A stretch of 64,000 nt of DNA from Diphasiastrum complanatum. Its lineage: Eukaryota > Streptophyta > Lycopodiopsida > Lycopodiales > Lycopodiaceae. The DNA lies in contig CM055095.1 of assembly GCA_029204225.1 (NCBI GenBank), positions 76,259,431-76,323,430 of the forward strand. The letters run 5' to 3'. Shown one piece after another: positions 51,375 through 62,946 of this stretch. Position 1 is the first letter of the stretch, and each line of letters opens with the position of its first letter. The position numbers and the translations under genes are program-made. Below the pieces are notes generated by a model that was not told where the DNA came from, searched no databases, and was given only the letters and a program-made list of their open reading frames with translations.

Positions 51375-53640
51375 AAGAATCTATAATCAGATTTCACACT
51401 TCGTGGTGAAGGCATTACTATTACTTACATGGACACTTATCTACTTAGGATACATGTCAGTCGTGAGAGCCATGATGAGCAATAAGTCCATCCAGGTAGA
51501 TAATAAAGGGGAAATTGTACTCTCCTAAGCAAAGACCCCATGAATATGAGTTTGCATCTCACCTTCAGAAGTTGAGAGCATATATTGAGGCCATATTTTA
51601 ACAAGAAAATGTACACAACTAGAAGATTTAATCACAGGAATATAAAATTGAGCAATTGCAAGTGACAATTCAATGATTGTTAGTTGCAAATGAATTTCCA
51701 AATACACGAGCAAGGACACTACAAAAACCTTTACACGCATGTAATAGTTGAGTAGCAAATTTTCTTTTTGAAGTTAAAAAAGTTCACCTCTTCTTGATCT
51801 ATCCACACTTCAGAGAAGACAACAAACATATCATTAATGGCCTTTCTTTCCATTCGTTCAAGTCGAAGCTACCAACTATCAAGGTCTCCACTGTACATTG
51901 TTTAATGCTAACAAAGCTAACTCTAGTCAAATGAATATGCAACTTCCAAACATTTCCCTTTCAAACAATATTTCCAATAATGAACCTGATGGTTCAATGA
52001 TGAACCCACATGGCTATTTGAATGAATCATCATCAAGTTCAGTCAACTAGTTTAGTAGAGGAGATACAAGAGGACTAAAAGAACATAGACTTTATGTGCC
52101 ATCTAGACAAGCTCGCTACCTTTTTACAACTTGTGATTCTTTCAAAGATAGCATTAGCCACAAATGCAAGAAAATCATGCGAATTCGAGGGTTGCCTCAA
52201 AAAAAGAAAGTATTATGAAATGATCATTAGGACCATATTGTAACAAATGCACTTGGAACCATTAAAAATAACTTGATTGGGCCTACTTTAAAGGATACAA
52301 TCTCATCAGGTGAAAGAACTCCAGCTCCAAAGAAGTCAAGACCGGCCGTAATCGAAAGAGAGACGCTCCTACTTTCCAAAGGAGGAAAACCGCAAGTATA
52401 AACCTACAAATAACAATAACAATTGGTTTAACATATGACCCTTAACAAAAGAAATTTTAAATCAAATAACTTGTTCTATGTTGAAGTGGAACAAGTATGT
52501 CTCTAAAAAAGGGATAGCAAAATTTTTTCAAATACAACACAACCAAAGTATGGCATGACTATATAACCAAATCTGTTCACAAGCCATAAAAGAAAATGGC
52601 AAATATTCATCAAAGCTGCAATGGTGTAAATTGATGCCAATATAGGGGAATCTTATGAGAAAAAAAGTCTTGATCAATTGAAGCCTAGAGAGCTCTTTGA
52701 AAAACCAAAATTGATATAATAATAACTCGAGACTTCGTAGCAAAGATTGAAATTAACTTTACAAGGAAACTTGGACCATAATAAACCTCAAAGGTACACC
52801 TTCCCAAGCCAAGTCCATTTGCGCATTCCAAGGCCAGTTTGTGCTATTTTAAGGGTGGCTTTTATTGAATTTGACCCTATTAAATTTGGTTGTTTGGTTC
52901 TAATGCAAGGTCTCAACAACCATTTGGCCATTGGGACAAATCCCTAGAACAAAGCCCAACTATAGTGAAAAGTCCTGTTTGCTTATGAGGTACTTAAGGG
53001 AAAGAAAAACAAGCTGATTTTTAGAATTGCATTGCTTCTCTACCAGTTTGCGCATATGTCAATATGATTGTTTAGATTTGTAAGAAGATGCCCTAATTAA
53101 CGATTGCTTACTTTGCATGGAGTGCACCCAAGCACGTCATATATTTCTCCATATGAGCTCTTACATTTCAAATGGAAATTTGCAAGGGAAAGACGTGGTT
53201 CTGCATATACATAAAGGCTTGTCACAAGATACATAGAGTACCACATCGCAAACACTCAAATAATGTACAAGGTGATCAAAATATCAATACATATACAACG
53301 TCAAGACGCCAAGCATAATACGTGCTAATGTGCAAGATAAAAAATTGACCATTTAAATCTCCAAATTCCATAATCATCCCTCGAGATCACAAAGACGATA
53401 GATTTCGTAGATTTGACCTCATACTTGAGAAGTAGCATAAGACCAAGCCACTTCAAGATGTATTGAAGAAGGTATAATCATTTAATCTAATTTTTTGTAT
53501 GCAACTCCAATGGGCTAGCAATAAGATGAGTTTGAAAAAGTAAACAATTAAGAAAATTCTTCAAGAATAACTCATAATAGGTTAATTTTCACCCTTTACC
53601 CTCCTTACCATTCTTATCAAGGATGGTCTCACACAAACTC
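51372..53640. other. Intergenic DNA, nothing recognised
   Basis: Stop-rich in all frames. Peptide-like fragments near 52260-52400 (LKDTISSGERTPAPKKSRPA) and 52760-52950 look like worn transposon coding DNA but match no family I know. Confidence 0.45.
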
Positions 53641-54053
53641 TAGGAAGGGTAGTGACTAGGTGAACTAGGGGTGAGGTGGAGCCCATGAGGATTACAGGGC
53701 CATTAAATGTTAGGTGTCACCTTTTGGGCCAATCACCTGAAATGGGATTGGGAGGTGGAAGAGATGTGTGGAAAAGGGGTGAGAGTTAGCCATAGGAGTC
53801 CAAGGTACGCCCAGAAGGTCATGTGGTGACTTACGTTGGAGGTGACATCCAATATGCAAGATAGGCTTGACCCCAGGGGTCACTTGAGTGAGGTAGCCTA
53901 GGGAAGGTAGTGACTAGGTGACCTAGGGGTGTGGTGGAGCCCATAAGGACTACCACATATGGTAAGGGCCATTAGAACGCTAGGTGGCACCTTTTGGGCT
54001 ATCACCTAGTATGGGGTTGGGAGGTGGAAGAGAGGTGTGGGAAAGGGGGTATA
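53641..54053. repeat. Direct repeat of about 145 bp, two copies
   Basis: 53641-53783 and 53903-54053 share GTAGTGACTAGGTGA, TGGTGGAGCCCAT, GGCCATTA, CACCTTTTGGGC and ATTGGGAGGTGGAAGAG in the same order, at about 85% identity with a small insertion in the second. The copies start about 260 bp apart. Confidence 0.8.
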
Positions 54054-55715
54054 GGCCTTACTCTCATTATCTAAGGCTTAGCACCTTGAAAGAGCTCTCA
54101 AGTTTTCTAAGCCTTTTTCTTACCAAATTTTACAAGCCTCCCTTGGTGCGTTATGGAACCTACTGTACCCACTAGTGAAGTAACTTTCTCACCAAGGGGT
54201 ACGCTAATTTAGACCAACTACAATTGGTCCAAGCCATTAATTCCTTACAAAATCAAATTTCAAAGATGCAATATAGGCATGCGATGACCGAACAAGAATG
54301 ACAAAGTCAAAGCAAATTGCAATCTGTTAATTTCATTAAAGATTTGCTTTATGCTTGCAAACAAAAAGGGTGGAGTGCTTGTGGTATAGCAAACTTCAAA
54401 TGGTCAATGCTTGCAAGGCAAAGGGTGACAGTCACAATCATTTTTCATTTTTCAAAAGTGGGATGCTAGCTCTGCTTTTCTTGAACGATGATGGCGATAA
54501 GGAGGAAGGTGTAGATGTGGAAACTAGCCTAGGTTTATAATCTGAGGCTACAACACAATTCAAAATCACTCTTTGATTCCTTTGAGTTTTGTGTAGGAAC
54601 ACAAAATGGTAGCCTTAAAATTGTCATCTTCATCAAAAAAATTTACTAGACTTTTTTATATGGTCCACTTTGTTGAAAAGTGCTTGTTAACTTTCATATT
54701 TATTTTCCAATATAATACTCTCTTAACGAAATGGTTGTATTTTTTTTAAAGATTCCATTTGTGCACCTACATTTGCAATATAAGTTTGTGTAAATCATAA
54801 GCTTTCAACTGGATATGTTCATCTAGCAGTTATAACAATAAGAATTTTCATTCAAAGCATGTTCTGTATTCTTTCAACACTTTATCATGATTGTCGTCTA
54901 GTTGATTGCCATTTCGGGTATTCTAACAATATTCATACCAAGATGCACTTTTATCTACAAGAAATTGTGGACAGATTTTAGACTATAAGTAAAATGGATT
55001 TTCTTTAGCTTTTGGACTTGATCTTTGGAATAAAGGACTGATTTGTCTAGGATTTCATGTAATTGCGATTACTTGAAGGTCCTATTGCACTGAGAAATGC
55101 AAAAGACCCATCATTGTCGCGGTTCTACAATGTTCAAAACAAAAAAGCTCTACAATGGCATTCCTCTTATTGTTGTGCCTCTGCAATCATTATAAGAGCT
55201 TATTCATGCAGCCATCACCATTTTTGTGAAGCCATTTTCATTATGAGAGTCTATTCATGGAGCCATCGCCATTTTCGTTCTATTCATATTACTATTCAAG
55301 CAGTGTGGTTCGTTGACTGCTACTTTATGCAATTTTATTAAAAAGGAACAAAAATATACAAAGGTTTTGCTTAAATTGGTAGGGTTCATGCCACTCCATG
55401 CAGCGACCGTCGCAGCTAAACATTTATCAAAGATAAACTCAGCAATTTATTGGGAGGAAGCCAGGGCTCTGGTCAAGGTAAATGTTTCTCTAAACGGGTT
55501 ACATGGAGACCAACAATCAACGACCATAACTCCAACCAAACCCCTCCATTATGTTCTACTTACAAATTACCGAAGGTGACCTGAATAAAGGAGAGTCGAA
55601 TGGTCATGCTGAAATACCTTGAAGACACCATCAGGTTGTAACTCTCCTTCTGCCACTATAATAGAATTCTCTGTGAAAAAGCCGGTGGTGGTTTTGTGTC
55701 TCACAAAGATGTTAA

Positions 55716-55718
<3 letters not shown>
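54054..55718. other. Intergenic DNA, nothing recognised
   Basis: AT-rich with short frames only. A small internal repeat (TTCATG.AGCCATC.CCATTTT) occurs near 55203 and 55254. Confidence 0.5.

Positions 55719-55781
<63 letters not shown>
55719..55781. repeat. (CT)n microsatellite
   Basis: About 62 bp of CT on the plus strand. Confidence 0.96.
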
Positions 55782-55784
<3 letters not shown>

Positions 55785-56069
55785 ATTGCTATTTTTCTTC
55801 TGAAACCTTAAAAAAACCCTAAAATATATATTGGTTCCCAAAAGAGTTTATTTCTTTCCCAAAACAGCGCCTCTCTCTCTTTATCATGATGCAATCCTCT
55901 CCTTTCTCTCTTGCCCTTTTATACCTTTCTCTCTTTCTGGAAACTTCTCTTTTTATGAATTTCTAAAGTCACATGTTCTCTCTAGAAATTTCTAAATGCA
56001 CATGTCATTTTCAAGCATTTCAAATGCCCTCCAAATAAATTTTAGGGCAAAAGTGGACCAATGAGGATA

Positions 56070-56096
56070 GACTCACTCACTCACTCACTCACTCAC

Positions 56097-56157
<61 letters not shown>
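56070..56157. repeat. (CACT)n then (CT)n compound microsatellite
   Basis: About eight CACT units followed by about 56 bp of CT, ending directly at the 5' boundary of LINE copy 3. Confidence 0.95.
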
Positions 56158-56159
<2 letters not shown>

Positions 56160-56173
56160 CCCTTCGGCTTAGG

Positions 56174-56326
56174 GCAAAGCTTAAAGGTACTTTCATTTAT
56201 ATGGATGATGACTTAACAAATACTCAATGGTTGGCAAGAAAAAAGATTATCCTTGAAGCGAAAGAGAAAGGGCAAAGGGTTGTTTTTATTGACGGGAAAC
56301 CGAGATTTTTCGACCTTCCACAATAG
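56174..56326 (+). pseudogene. 3' remnant of LINE ORF1
   Basis: About 50 codons ending in TAG at 56324-56326, 48 bp before the ORF2 ATG. It reads IYMDDDLTNTQWLARKKIIL then EAKEKGQRVVFIDGKPRFF. The 5' part was lost when the element was truncated at insertion. Matching ORF1 ends occur at 46964-47152 and near 49430. Confidence 0.75.
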
Positions 56327-56374
56327 GAACTAGGGGCCCCCGGATATAGAAGCTACCCGAGATCCCCTACCAAT

Positions 56375-59300
56375 TTGAGACTTGGCTTCTGGAATTGTAA
56401 TAGTTTTTTATCTTCGTCATCAGCCGGAGACTTTGCTGATTTTATTAGAAAATGCGACATTTTGTTGTTGGCTGAAACTCATGAGTCCTTATATCATCCT
56501 CTTCCAAATATACAGGAGTACTCTTGGCATTCTGCTTTTCGTCCATTTGTTAGGGGAAAAACTTGTCGAGGATCTGGAGGAGTAGCTTGTTTATACAGAG
56601 ACACCACAGTTCAGATGGTTAAACAAGATCCATACGCTCGCTATATTTGGTTACACATTATTGGCTCACTATTGGGATTACCTCAGGACATCTATATAGC
56701 TGTATGCTATTTTGCTCCACAGACCTCAGTGTTTGCTGAGTTTGGCGGGGACCCTTTTCAGGCTCTCTCAGATGATATTGCTATCTTTTCTCAGCAGGGT
56801 TCCATTTTACTAGCAGGTGATTTCAACGCCCGCACAAGCTCTAGACAAACCGAATTTCATGCAGCTACGGATCTTCTCAGGCTTTACCCTTTGGATATGG
56901 GGCTAGACCGGGTATCACAGGATGCAGACACTCCAGCTACATCTTTCGGGGAGCAGTTGATCACTCTAGCAGAGACACACGCTCTTGCCATTTTGAATGG
57001 CCTCACACAGTGGCCTTCCTCATCAGCATATACATGCTATCCTCATGGTGGAGGACATAGTGTGGTCGACTACTTCATTGGATCACCTGCTTTGATCTCT
57101 CACATTTCTGATTTCTCCATCACACCCCCTACCATTTCCGATCACTCACTCTTACACATCTCACTTGGTCACATAACCTCTTCTTTGCAAATTTCTTGCT
57201 CTCTTCCCACTCATAAACGTATTCCTTTCACCCAATCTGGATTCACTAATTACACCACAATCTTATCCCAACTACTCGCTAACTTCCCGTTCATGGCACC
57301 AATTGACCAGCAAGCCACTTTTCTCTCTACATCCCTCTTAGCTGCTGCTTCCTCATCCTTCCCCACCAAAACGACATCATCTCACAGAAGTGTTCACAAC
57401 AGATGGTATGATGCAGAATGCCGCTCTCTTCACAATCATGTGACATATGCCAGGTCACACTCCCCTGCCACACTCAAACAATGCCAGAAAGAATATCATA
57501 GAACCACCAGAACAAAGAAGATCAAGTACCTACAATCACTCTGCCAAAAAATGATCAACTCTTTAGATTCACCCTCCTCCTCTTTTTTCTGGAAACATTT
57601 CACCAGACACTCTTCAACATTGGCCCCCATAGCCATCGAATCCTGGATCGAGTATGCCACGGAGTTATATACCACGGACTCTCCTCCTACCTCACTCTCA
57701 CCGAGACCTGACCACTGCTCACTTTTCACCCCTGACATGGTTGAAAACGCCATTAAACATGCCAAACTAAATAAAGCCACTGACTATGACTCCTTAAGTG
57801 TAGACTTCCTAAAGCCCGTAGCACATCTCATCTCCCCTTACATTGCTCATGTTTTTAACACAGCTGTTACTTCTGGTTTTCCTACGGCTTGGTGTACTAA
57901 TATCCTTCACCCCATCCTCAAGGCAGGTGATCCCATGAATGTAGGAAACTACCGCACCATTATGATTGGCCACACTCTAGCTAAGATATATGGCTCTATA
58001 CTACAGACAGTCACTGGATCTTTTGCTGAAACTGAGGGTTTACACGCTATGGGTCAAGCTGGTTTCAGACCGGGATATTCTACTTCAGACCAGATCTTCA
58101 TTTTGAGATGCATTATTGAGGAGGCTCGACATCGGAAACAGAGAATTTACTGTTGCTTTGTGGATTTTCGCAAAGCTTTTGACTCTGTTCCACGACATCT
58201 TCTTTTCCAGAGACTGTCTTCACTTGGCTTTTCAGAGGATACTATTGCTGCGATCATTACTTTATATGAGCGAGTCTTGGCACGTTTCAGAGATGGTAGT
58301 GGCTGGTCCTCACAGATACATTCTACCATTGGGGTGAAGCAGGGTTGCCCCTTATCACCCACTCTTTTTGCACTATATATAGATGACCTCGAGCGGATTA
58401 TTCGCGAGGAAGGTGGAGAGGGCTGTCCCCTAGCAGACATTATTATCCCCATTCTCTTGTACGCTGATGATGTGGTTCTCCTCTCATCCTCTGCAGCTGG
58501 TTTACAGAGTCACCTTTCTGCTTTACATCACTTTTGCCAGCGTTGGGGATTGACGGTTAACCTTAAGAAGACTAAGATTATGGTGTTTAACACCAACAGA
58601 CAGCATATGAGAGATGTGATTTTCTATTATGACGGGCTACCGATTGAGATCGTGACCTCCTACACCTATTTGGGAGTTCTTTTCTCTGGTCCGCTACTCA
58701 CTTTTCGACCAGCAGCCACCGCCAGGCTCCGCAAGGGGCATACCGCTCTTGTGCATATGGAGAGATTTTGCTCTACTTATTATGTGCAGGATCCTGCTAC
58801 CAGATGCCTACTATTTTCTGCTACTGTCTCCCCAGTTGTGCTATATTCGGCTGAGACTTGGTGCCCTGATTTATCACGCGATACATGGAGAGATCTTACT
58901 CGTATCCAGATTCTCATGCTCAGTAGGATAATCCGGGCTAAGCCCTCAGTACCACATGATATCATACTAGCCGAGTTTGCTTCTCCTCCATTAGTTGTTG
59001 GTGCTATGTTTCAGATCATCACCTTTCTTCACAGGGTATCAGATCTAGATACCTCCAGATACATTGTTGCTGCTCTCACTTCATCTTGTACCATTGCAGA
59101 TCAGGGAGCCAAGCACTCTTGGTATCGCAGTGTCTCAGCCCTTCTTCAGACTTGGGGTTTATCTGCACTTGATCTTCCGAATGGAACCCATGCTTATATC
59201 AGACAGCAGATCTACCGGAGCTACATACGCACTATATGGTCACATCCTGATCCAGATAGGGTCAAGCTACATTATTATGGCACACATCTTTTACGGCTGG

Positions 59301-59878
59301 ACGTTTCGGGCTTGCCTATTCTTCCAGTTTATCTTACACAGACGCTATCTTTTGGTCTGAGATATCGTATAGGACAGCTTCGAGTCTCTTCTCATCAGCT
59401 TGCTATCGAGACAGGTAGATACACAGACACTCCCAGATTGCAGCGGATATGTCAGCTTTGTTCTCTTCAGGAGGTGGAAGATGAGTTTCATTTCATCTTT
59501 CGCTGCCCAGTATACTATGAGATTAGAGGACGATACCATTGTTTATACCGAGATATTCCCCTCACGTTGAGCTCCTTCCTCGAGTATCCAGATGCTAGAT
59601 GTGTGGGTCTTCTTTTGAGAGAGATGTATATTTTACGAGCTTCACTTCTACCTACGCTCTCAGATATGGATTCCAGTCAGTCTCACATTACTCAGTTCTT
59701 CCAGAAGCGAGACAGAGTGGATATTTCGGTTGCGGATTTTGACGTCCCCGTCCGAAGATCGAAGACACAGAGAGTTTCGGCTCGATCCAGTGCTACTAGA
59801 TCTTCATACGCCTCCCACCAGCCTACATCACGACCCACTACTACCATCACTCATTACTTTCGGCTTGCTCGTAGCTAG
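56375..59878 (+). CDS. LINE ORF2: AP-type endonuclease, reverse transcriptase, zinc motif, two PIP boxes
   Basis: A 1167-residue uninterrupted protein that would nick target DNA and copy the element RNA in place. The endonuclease comes first: RLGFWNCNSFL, LLLAETHES (about residue 32), LLAGDFNART (148) and SDHSLLHIS (255). RT motifs follow: NVGNYRTIMIGHTLAKIY, QAGFRPGYSTSDQIF, CCFVDFRKAFDSVPRHL (about 590), GVKQGCPLSPTLFALYIDDL (653) and LLYADDVVLLS (about 693; YADD catalytic box), then YLGVLFSG. Near residue 1025 lies CQLCSLQEVEDEFHFIFRC, a Cys/His motif. The C-terminus has QSHITQFF (1102-1109) and TTTITHYF (1155-1162), both PIP-box-like, separated by a basic Ser-rich linker. An alternative start a few codons upstream is possible. 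There are no frame breaks, so this copy may have moved recently. The clade is uncertain; I saw no RNase H domain. Confidence 0.93.
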   Translation: MRLGFWNCNSFLSSSSAGDFADFIRKCDILLLAETHESLYHPLPNIQEYSWHSAFRPFVRGKTCRGSGGVACLYRDTTVQMVKQDPYARYIWLHIIGSLLGLPQDIYIAVCYFAPQTSVFAEFGGDPFQALSDDIAIFSQQGSILLAGDFNARTSSRQTEFHAATDLLRLYPLDMGLDRVSQDADTPATSFGEQLITLAETHALAILNGLTQWPSSSAYTCYPHGGGHSVVDYFIGSPALISHISDFSITPPTISDHSLLHISLGHITSSLQISCSLPTHKRIPFTQSGFTNYTTILSQLLANFPFMAPIDQQATFLSTSLLAAASSSFPTKTTSSHRSVHNRWYDAECRSLHNHVTYARSHSPATLKQCQKEYHRTTRTKKIKYLQSLCQKMINSLDSPSSSFFWKHFTRHSSTLAPIAIESWIEYATELYTTDSPPTSLSPRPDHCSLFTPDMVENAIKHAKLNKATDYDSLSVDFLKPVAHLISPYIAHVFNTAVTSGFPTAWCTNILHPILKAGDPMNVGNYRTIMIGHTLAKIYGSILQTVTGSFAETEGLHAMGQAGFRPGYSTSDQIFILRCIIEEARHRKQRIYCCFVDFRKAFDSVPRHLLFQRLSSLGFSEDTIAAIITLYERVLARFRDGSGWSSQIHSTIGVKQGCPLSPTLFALYIDDLERIIREEGGEGCPLADIIIPILLYADDVVLLSSSAAGLQSHLSALHHFCQRWGLTVNLKKTKIMVFNTNRQHMRDVIFYYDGLPIEIVTSYTYLGVLFSGPLLTFRPAATARLRKGHTALVHMERFCSTYYVQDPATRCLLFSATVSPVVLYSAETWCPDLSRDTWRDLTRIQILMLSRIIRAKPSVPHDIILAEFASPPLVVGAMFQIITFLHRVSDLDTSRYIVAALTSSCTIADQGAKHSWYRSVSALLQTWGLSALDLPNGTHAYIRQQIYRSYIRTIWSHPDPDRVKLHYYGTHLLRLDVSGLPILPVYLTQTLSFGLRYRIGQLRVSSHQLAIETGRYTDTPRLQRICQLCSLQEVEDEFHFIFRCPVYYEIRGRYHCLYRDIPLTLSSFLEYPDARCVGLLLREMYILRASLLPTLSDMDSSQSHITQFFQKRDRVDISVADFDVPVRRSKTQRVSARSSATRSSYASHQPTSRPTTTITHYFRLARS

Positions 59879-60120
59879 TTTCCTCCGCGGAGCAGGTGGT
59901 TAAGCTCTTGCTTTGTACCCTCACCAGCTGGTGGTCAAGCTTGGATACTTTTTCTCTTAGAGACAGAGAGATCGATATTTTAGTTTTAGTTTTACTGTCT
60001 TTTCATTGGTAAATAAGTCCTTATGCGGACAATGCTTCTCACATTTTGTACTCTCTTTTGTCTTATGTGCCCCTGGGCACCAAAAGACGTTAATAATAAT
60101 AATTCTAATTCTAATTCTAA

Positions 60121-60412
<292 letters not shown>

Positions 60413-60416
60413 CATA

Positions 60417-60472
60417 GGTCCCGCGGTACGGATCCCGGTACCGCGGGACCATACTGGTACCGCGGTACCACA
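60417..60472. repeat. GC-rich palindromes, candidate hAT subterminal repeats
   Basis: GGTCCCGCGGTA at 60418 pairs with TACCGCGGGACC ending at 60450, and is followed by another GGTACCGCGGTACC palindrome. Clustered GGTACCG-type repeats are common near the ends of hAT transposons, and a hAT gene starts 350 bp downstream. The exact element terminus is not certain. Confidence 0.5.
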
Positions 60473-60803
60473 ATATAATAATTTATTTATCATTTAATAT
60501 TTTTTTAACCTAAACTACCCGCCCCCCCTCGCTTCTTCTCTCCCAATATTTTTCCAGCCCATCGTTGCCCTGCCATCGCTTCTGGTTTTGCTGCCCTGCC
60601 TTCGCTCGCCCCTCTTCTGATTTGCGTCGCCCTTCGCCCACAAACCACCCTGCCTTGCATCTATTTTGCCTCTCCCTGCCTTCGCCCTGCCTTCACCCAT
60701 TCTCAACGTCTCTCCAACAGTGAACCCTGCTGTTTTTTTTCCAGCAATCCATCCTTCCAGCTTTAGCTTCATCTGCATTTTTTCCCTAGTTTTCTCCATC
60801 GCA

Positions 60804-62946
60804 ATGGTGCAATCCGACCTTTCCGGTCTGTGGGACGAGGTAGACATTGTCAGGCGGGTTACCGACAAGAGCAACAAGACCGGTCAGAAGATCGTGCATT
60901 GCCAATACTGCCTCGTCGAATTTGTTGCGTCCCTCACTCGCCTTAAAGGCCACCTGCTCCGTGCACGCGCCAAAAATGGTGCCACCTTAAATGCTGCCCC
61001 TTGTGGCAGCATGACCGTCCCTGACAGGCAACGACTACTGGACACCTACGGGCCGCGGCACGTGGCGGGGGAGAACACCATTTCGGAGGGCATTCTCCGG
61101 TTTTGCACCACTCCTTATGTGGCTGACCCAGAGTTGCTGCCTGCTTGGCTGGCACGCACGAGGAGAGGGACTCCATCCTCATCCCGTCCCATTGCCCCTC
61201 ATCCCCCTCAGACAGTTCCGCCACACGCACCCCCATTTGCACCCATTCCGGTGGATCCCGTCCCATCACGTCCGCCAGTTGCCACTGCGGTTCCACCACC
61301 ACGTCCTGTTGCTCGCACGCCCCCAGTTTACAATTTTCTCATGGATTCTCCGCCACCCGAGCAGGCCCAGGATGCTACTGACGAGGCCTTCGAGGATGTG
61401 GATGAGATCCCTTCTTCTTTTCCTTCCCATCCAGATGATCTCCCTAGCCAGCAGTTTTGGTATCCCATGCCAGATCTTGCCCCTCCACCAATGCACCCCA
61501 CTTATGCTGCTGCACCCATCCCTGCCAGTGCATCCCACTCTCCCCATTCCACGTCTACAGCCGATGCATCCACTAGTGCCCAGCCTGTCGCGTCATCGTC
61601 CATTCCTGTCACGGTTGGTGCACCGTGTTGGAGGTCCACCACCCGTCGCCCACCAGGTAGAGCCCTTGTGCAACAGACCATTCGCGGCGCGCATCAGCTG
61701 CACATGGACAGAGAGGCCACAGGCCGTGGCCAATTTGATTTACGAGCTGAACCTACCTTTTGCCATCACCGATTCTGAGCCCTTCAGAAGGGCATTCCGC
61801 CTTGCACAGTCTGTCAGCCCTAGCTGGAGAGTCCCTGGTTCAGAGGTTGTCCGTACACACATGTTGAGAGATAGGGTCGAGTCCTTGTCCAGAGAGATGG
61901 AGCCTCTACGCCGCCATTGGGCCACATATGGATGCAACATCATGTCTGATGGCTGGACTGATGTCAGGAGGAGGCTGATCCTCAACAGAGTCATATCTGC
62001 AGATTTCATATACGACGTCATTAGGTCTTCCATCCTGTCCATAGGCCCCCAGCATGTTGTTACGGTGGTGACGAACAATGCCACCAACTGTGTTCAGATG
62101 GGTGTCTTGCTAGAGGCCGAGTTCCCTCACATCATCCATACCCCTGTGCAGCGCACGGCATAGAACTTTTGATGGGGGACATAGGTGCACTTCCCTGGGT
62201 TAGAGCCATCGTCCGCGAGGCCCTCTTCCTGGTGACTTTTGTCACCCGGAAGAGGCATGTTCTTGCCATGTTCCGGGTGTTCAGCCATTTGGACCTCCGT
62301 AAGCCAGCCCCCACACACTTTGCATTCGACCTGGTGGTCATCGACCGTTTGATCAGGTGCAAGGCACAGCTTCTACAGATGGTTGCCAAGGATCTTTGGC
62401 ATGCCAGTACGTTTCAGCACACGGAGGATGGGGAGCACTTTTCTTCCACGGTGAGGGGAGACCAGTTCTGGAGGGATGCACAGACATTGTCAGGACTGCT
62501 TCGACCACTCTACATTGTGCTTCGCATGGCTGACAGCGAGGGGTCCACACTTGGACTGGTATATGAGCTCATCGACCGGATCGGACAGTTCCTGCAGCTG
62601 CCCATCTTGCAGCCAGAGAGGTAAGCGATTATCTTTTCAGTGTTTGCTAGTTTGTTTTTATGTCGATGTTAAGTTTTTTCCAAAATTTGCTTCGTCTTCA
62701 TGCAGGATGACGGAGCTGAGGTTCATCTGGGAGACGCGATGGAACTACTTTCACAAGAGTATCCACAACATTGCACACATCTTGCATCCCCTCTTCCTCT
62801 CTCCGACACAGATATCAGACAGGGAGCTCGAGGCGGATTGGCTTGAGTACATCTACAGGGTGGGTCCACACATTGGCTTGGATCCTATCAGACTCATGGA
62901 GGAGTTAGCTGCATTTCGTTTCGGCATGGGCACGTTCGGTCACCCA
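60804..62946 (+). pseudogene. hAT transposase (BED finger, DUF659-type), decayed and cut off
   Basis: Cut-and-paste transposase. The start MVQSDLSGLWDEVD at 60804 opens a BED zinc finger (IVHCQYCLVEFVASLTRLKG, HLLRARAKN), then a long Pro/Ser-rich linker (about residues 120-310). The core is in a second frame from about 61725: AVANLIYELNLPFAITDSEP, WATYGCNIMSDGWTDVRRR, TVVTNNATNC. Near 62142 it changes frame to YPCAAHGIELLMGDIGALPW (the PCAAH motif of DUF659 hATs), IVREALFLVTFVTRKRHVLA and FSSTVRGDQFWRDAQTLSGL. An 85-bp intron (62621-62705, GAGAG|GTAAGC to TGCAG) joins QPER to MTELRFIWETRWNYFHKS. The last hAT sequence is FRFGMGTFGHPCY. One-base frame changes near 61730 and 62140, and an apparent short loss after RRRLILN, make it inactive. 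The dimerisation end is absent because an LTR element starts at about 62947. Confidence 0.85.
62621..62705 (+). other. Intron of the hAT transposase gene
   Basis: 85 bp, GTAAGC..TGCAG. Removing it keeps the frame and rejoins a typical hAT sequence. Confidence 0.8.

Larger units (their letters stand above)
56160..60120 (+). mobile_element. LINE copy 3: non-LTR retrotransposon, 5'-truncated, intact ORF2
   Basis: The element starts inside ORF1 right after a (CT)n tract and ends after a short 3' UTR with the tail TAATAATAATAATTCTAA repeated into (TTCTAA)n near 60091-60120, followed by another (CT)n tract. The leftover ORF1 end (56174-56326) reads KGTFIYMDDDLTNTQWLARK and EKGQRVVFIDGKPRFFD, like the C-terminal part of many L1-type ORF1 proteins. 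ORF2 is 1167 codons with no break. 5' truncation is usual for LINE insertion. A candidate target duplication was not identifiable because both flanks are microsatellite. Confidence 0.9.

Noticed and set aside
57496-58452. Minus-strand frames inside the LINE
   Set aside because: Shadows of the intact ORF2, whose motifs are unambiguous on the plus strand.
61266-62087. Minus-strand frames across the hAT gene
   Set aside because: Shadows of GC-rich plus-strand coding DNA; the plus strand carries BED, PCAAH and intron signals.
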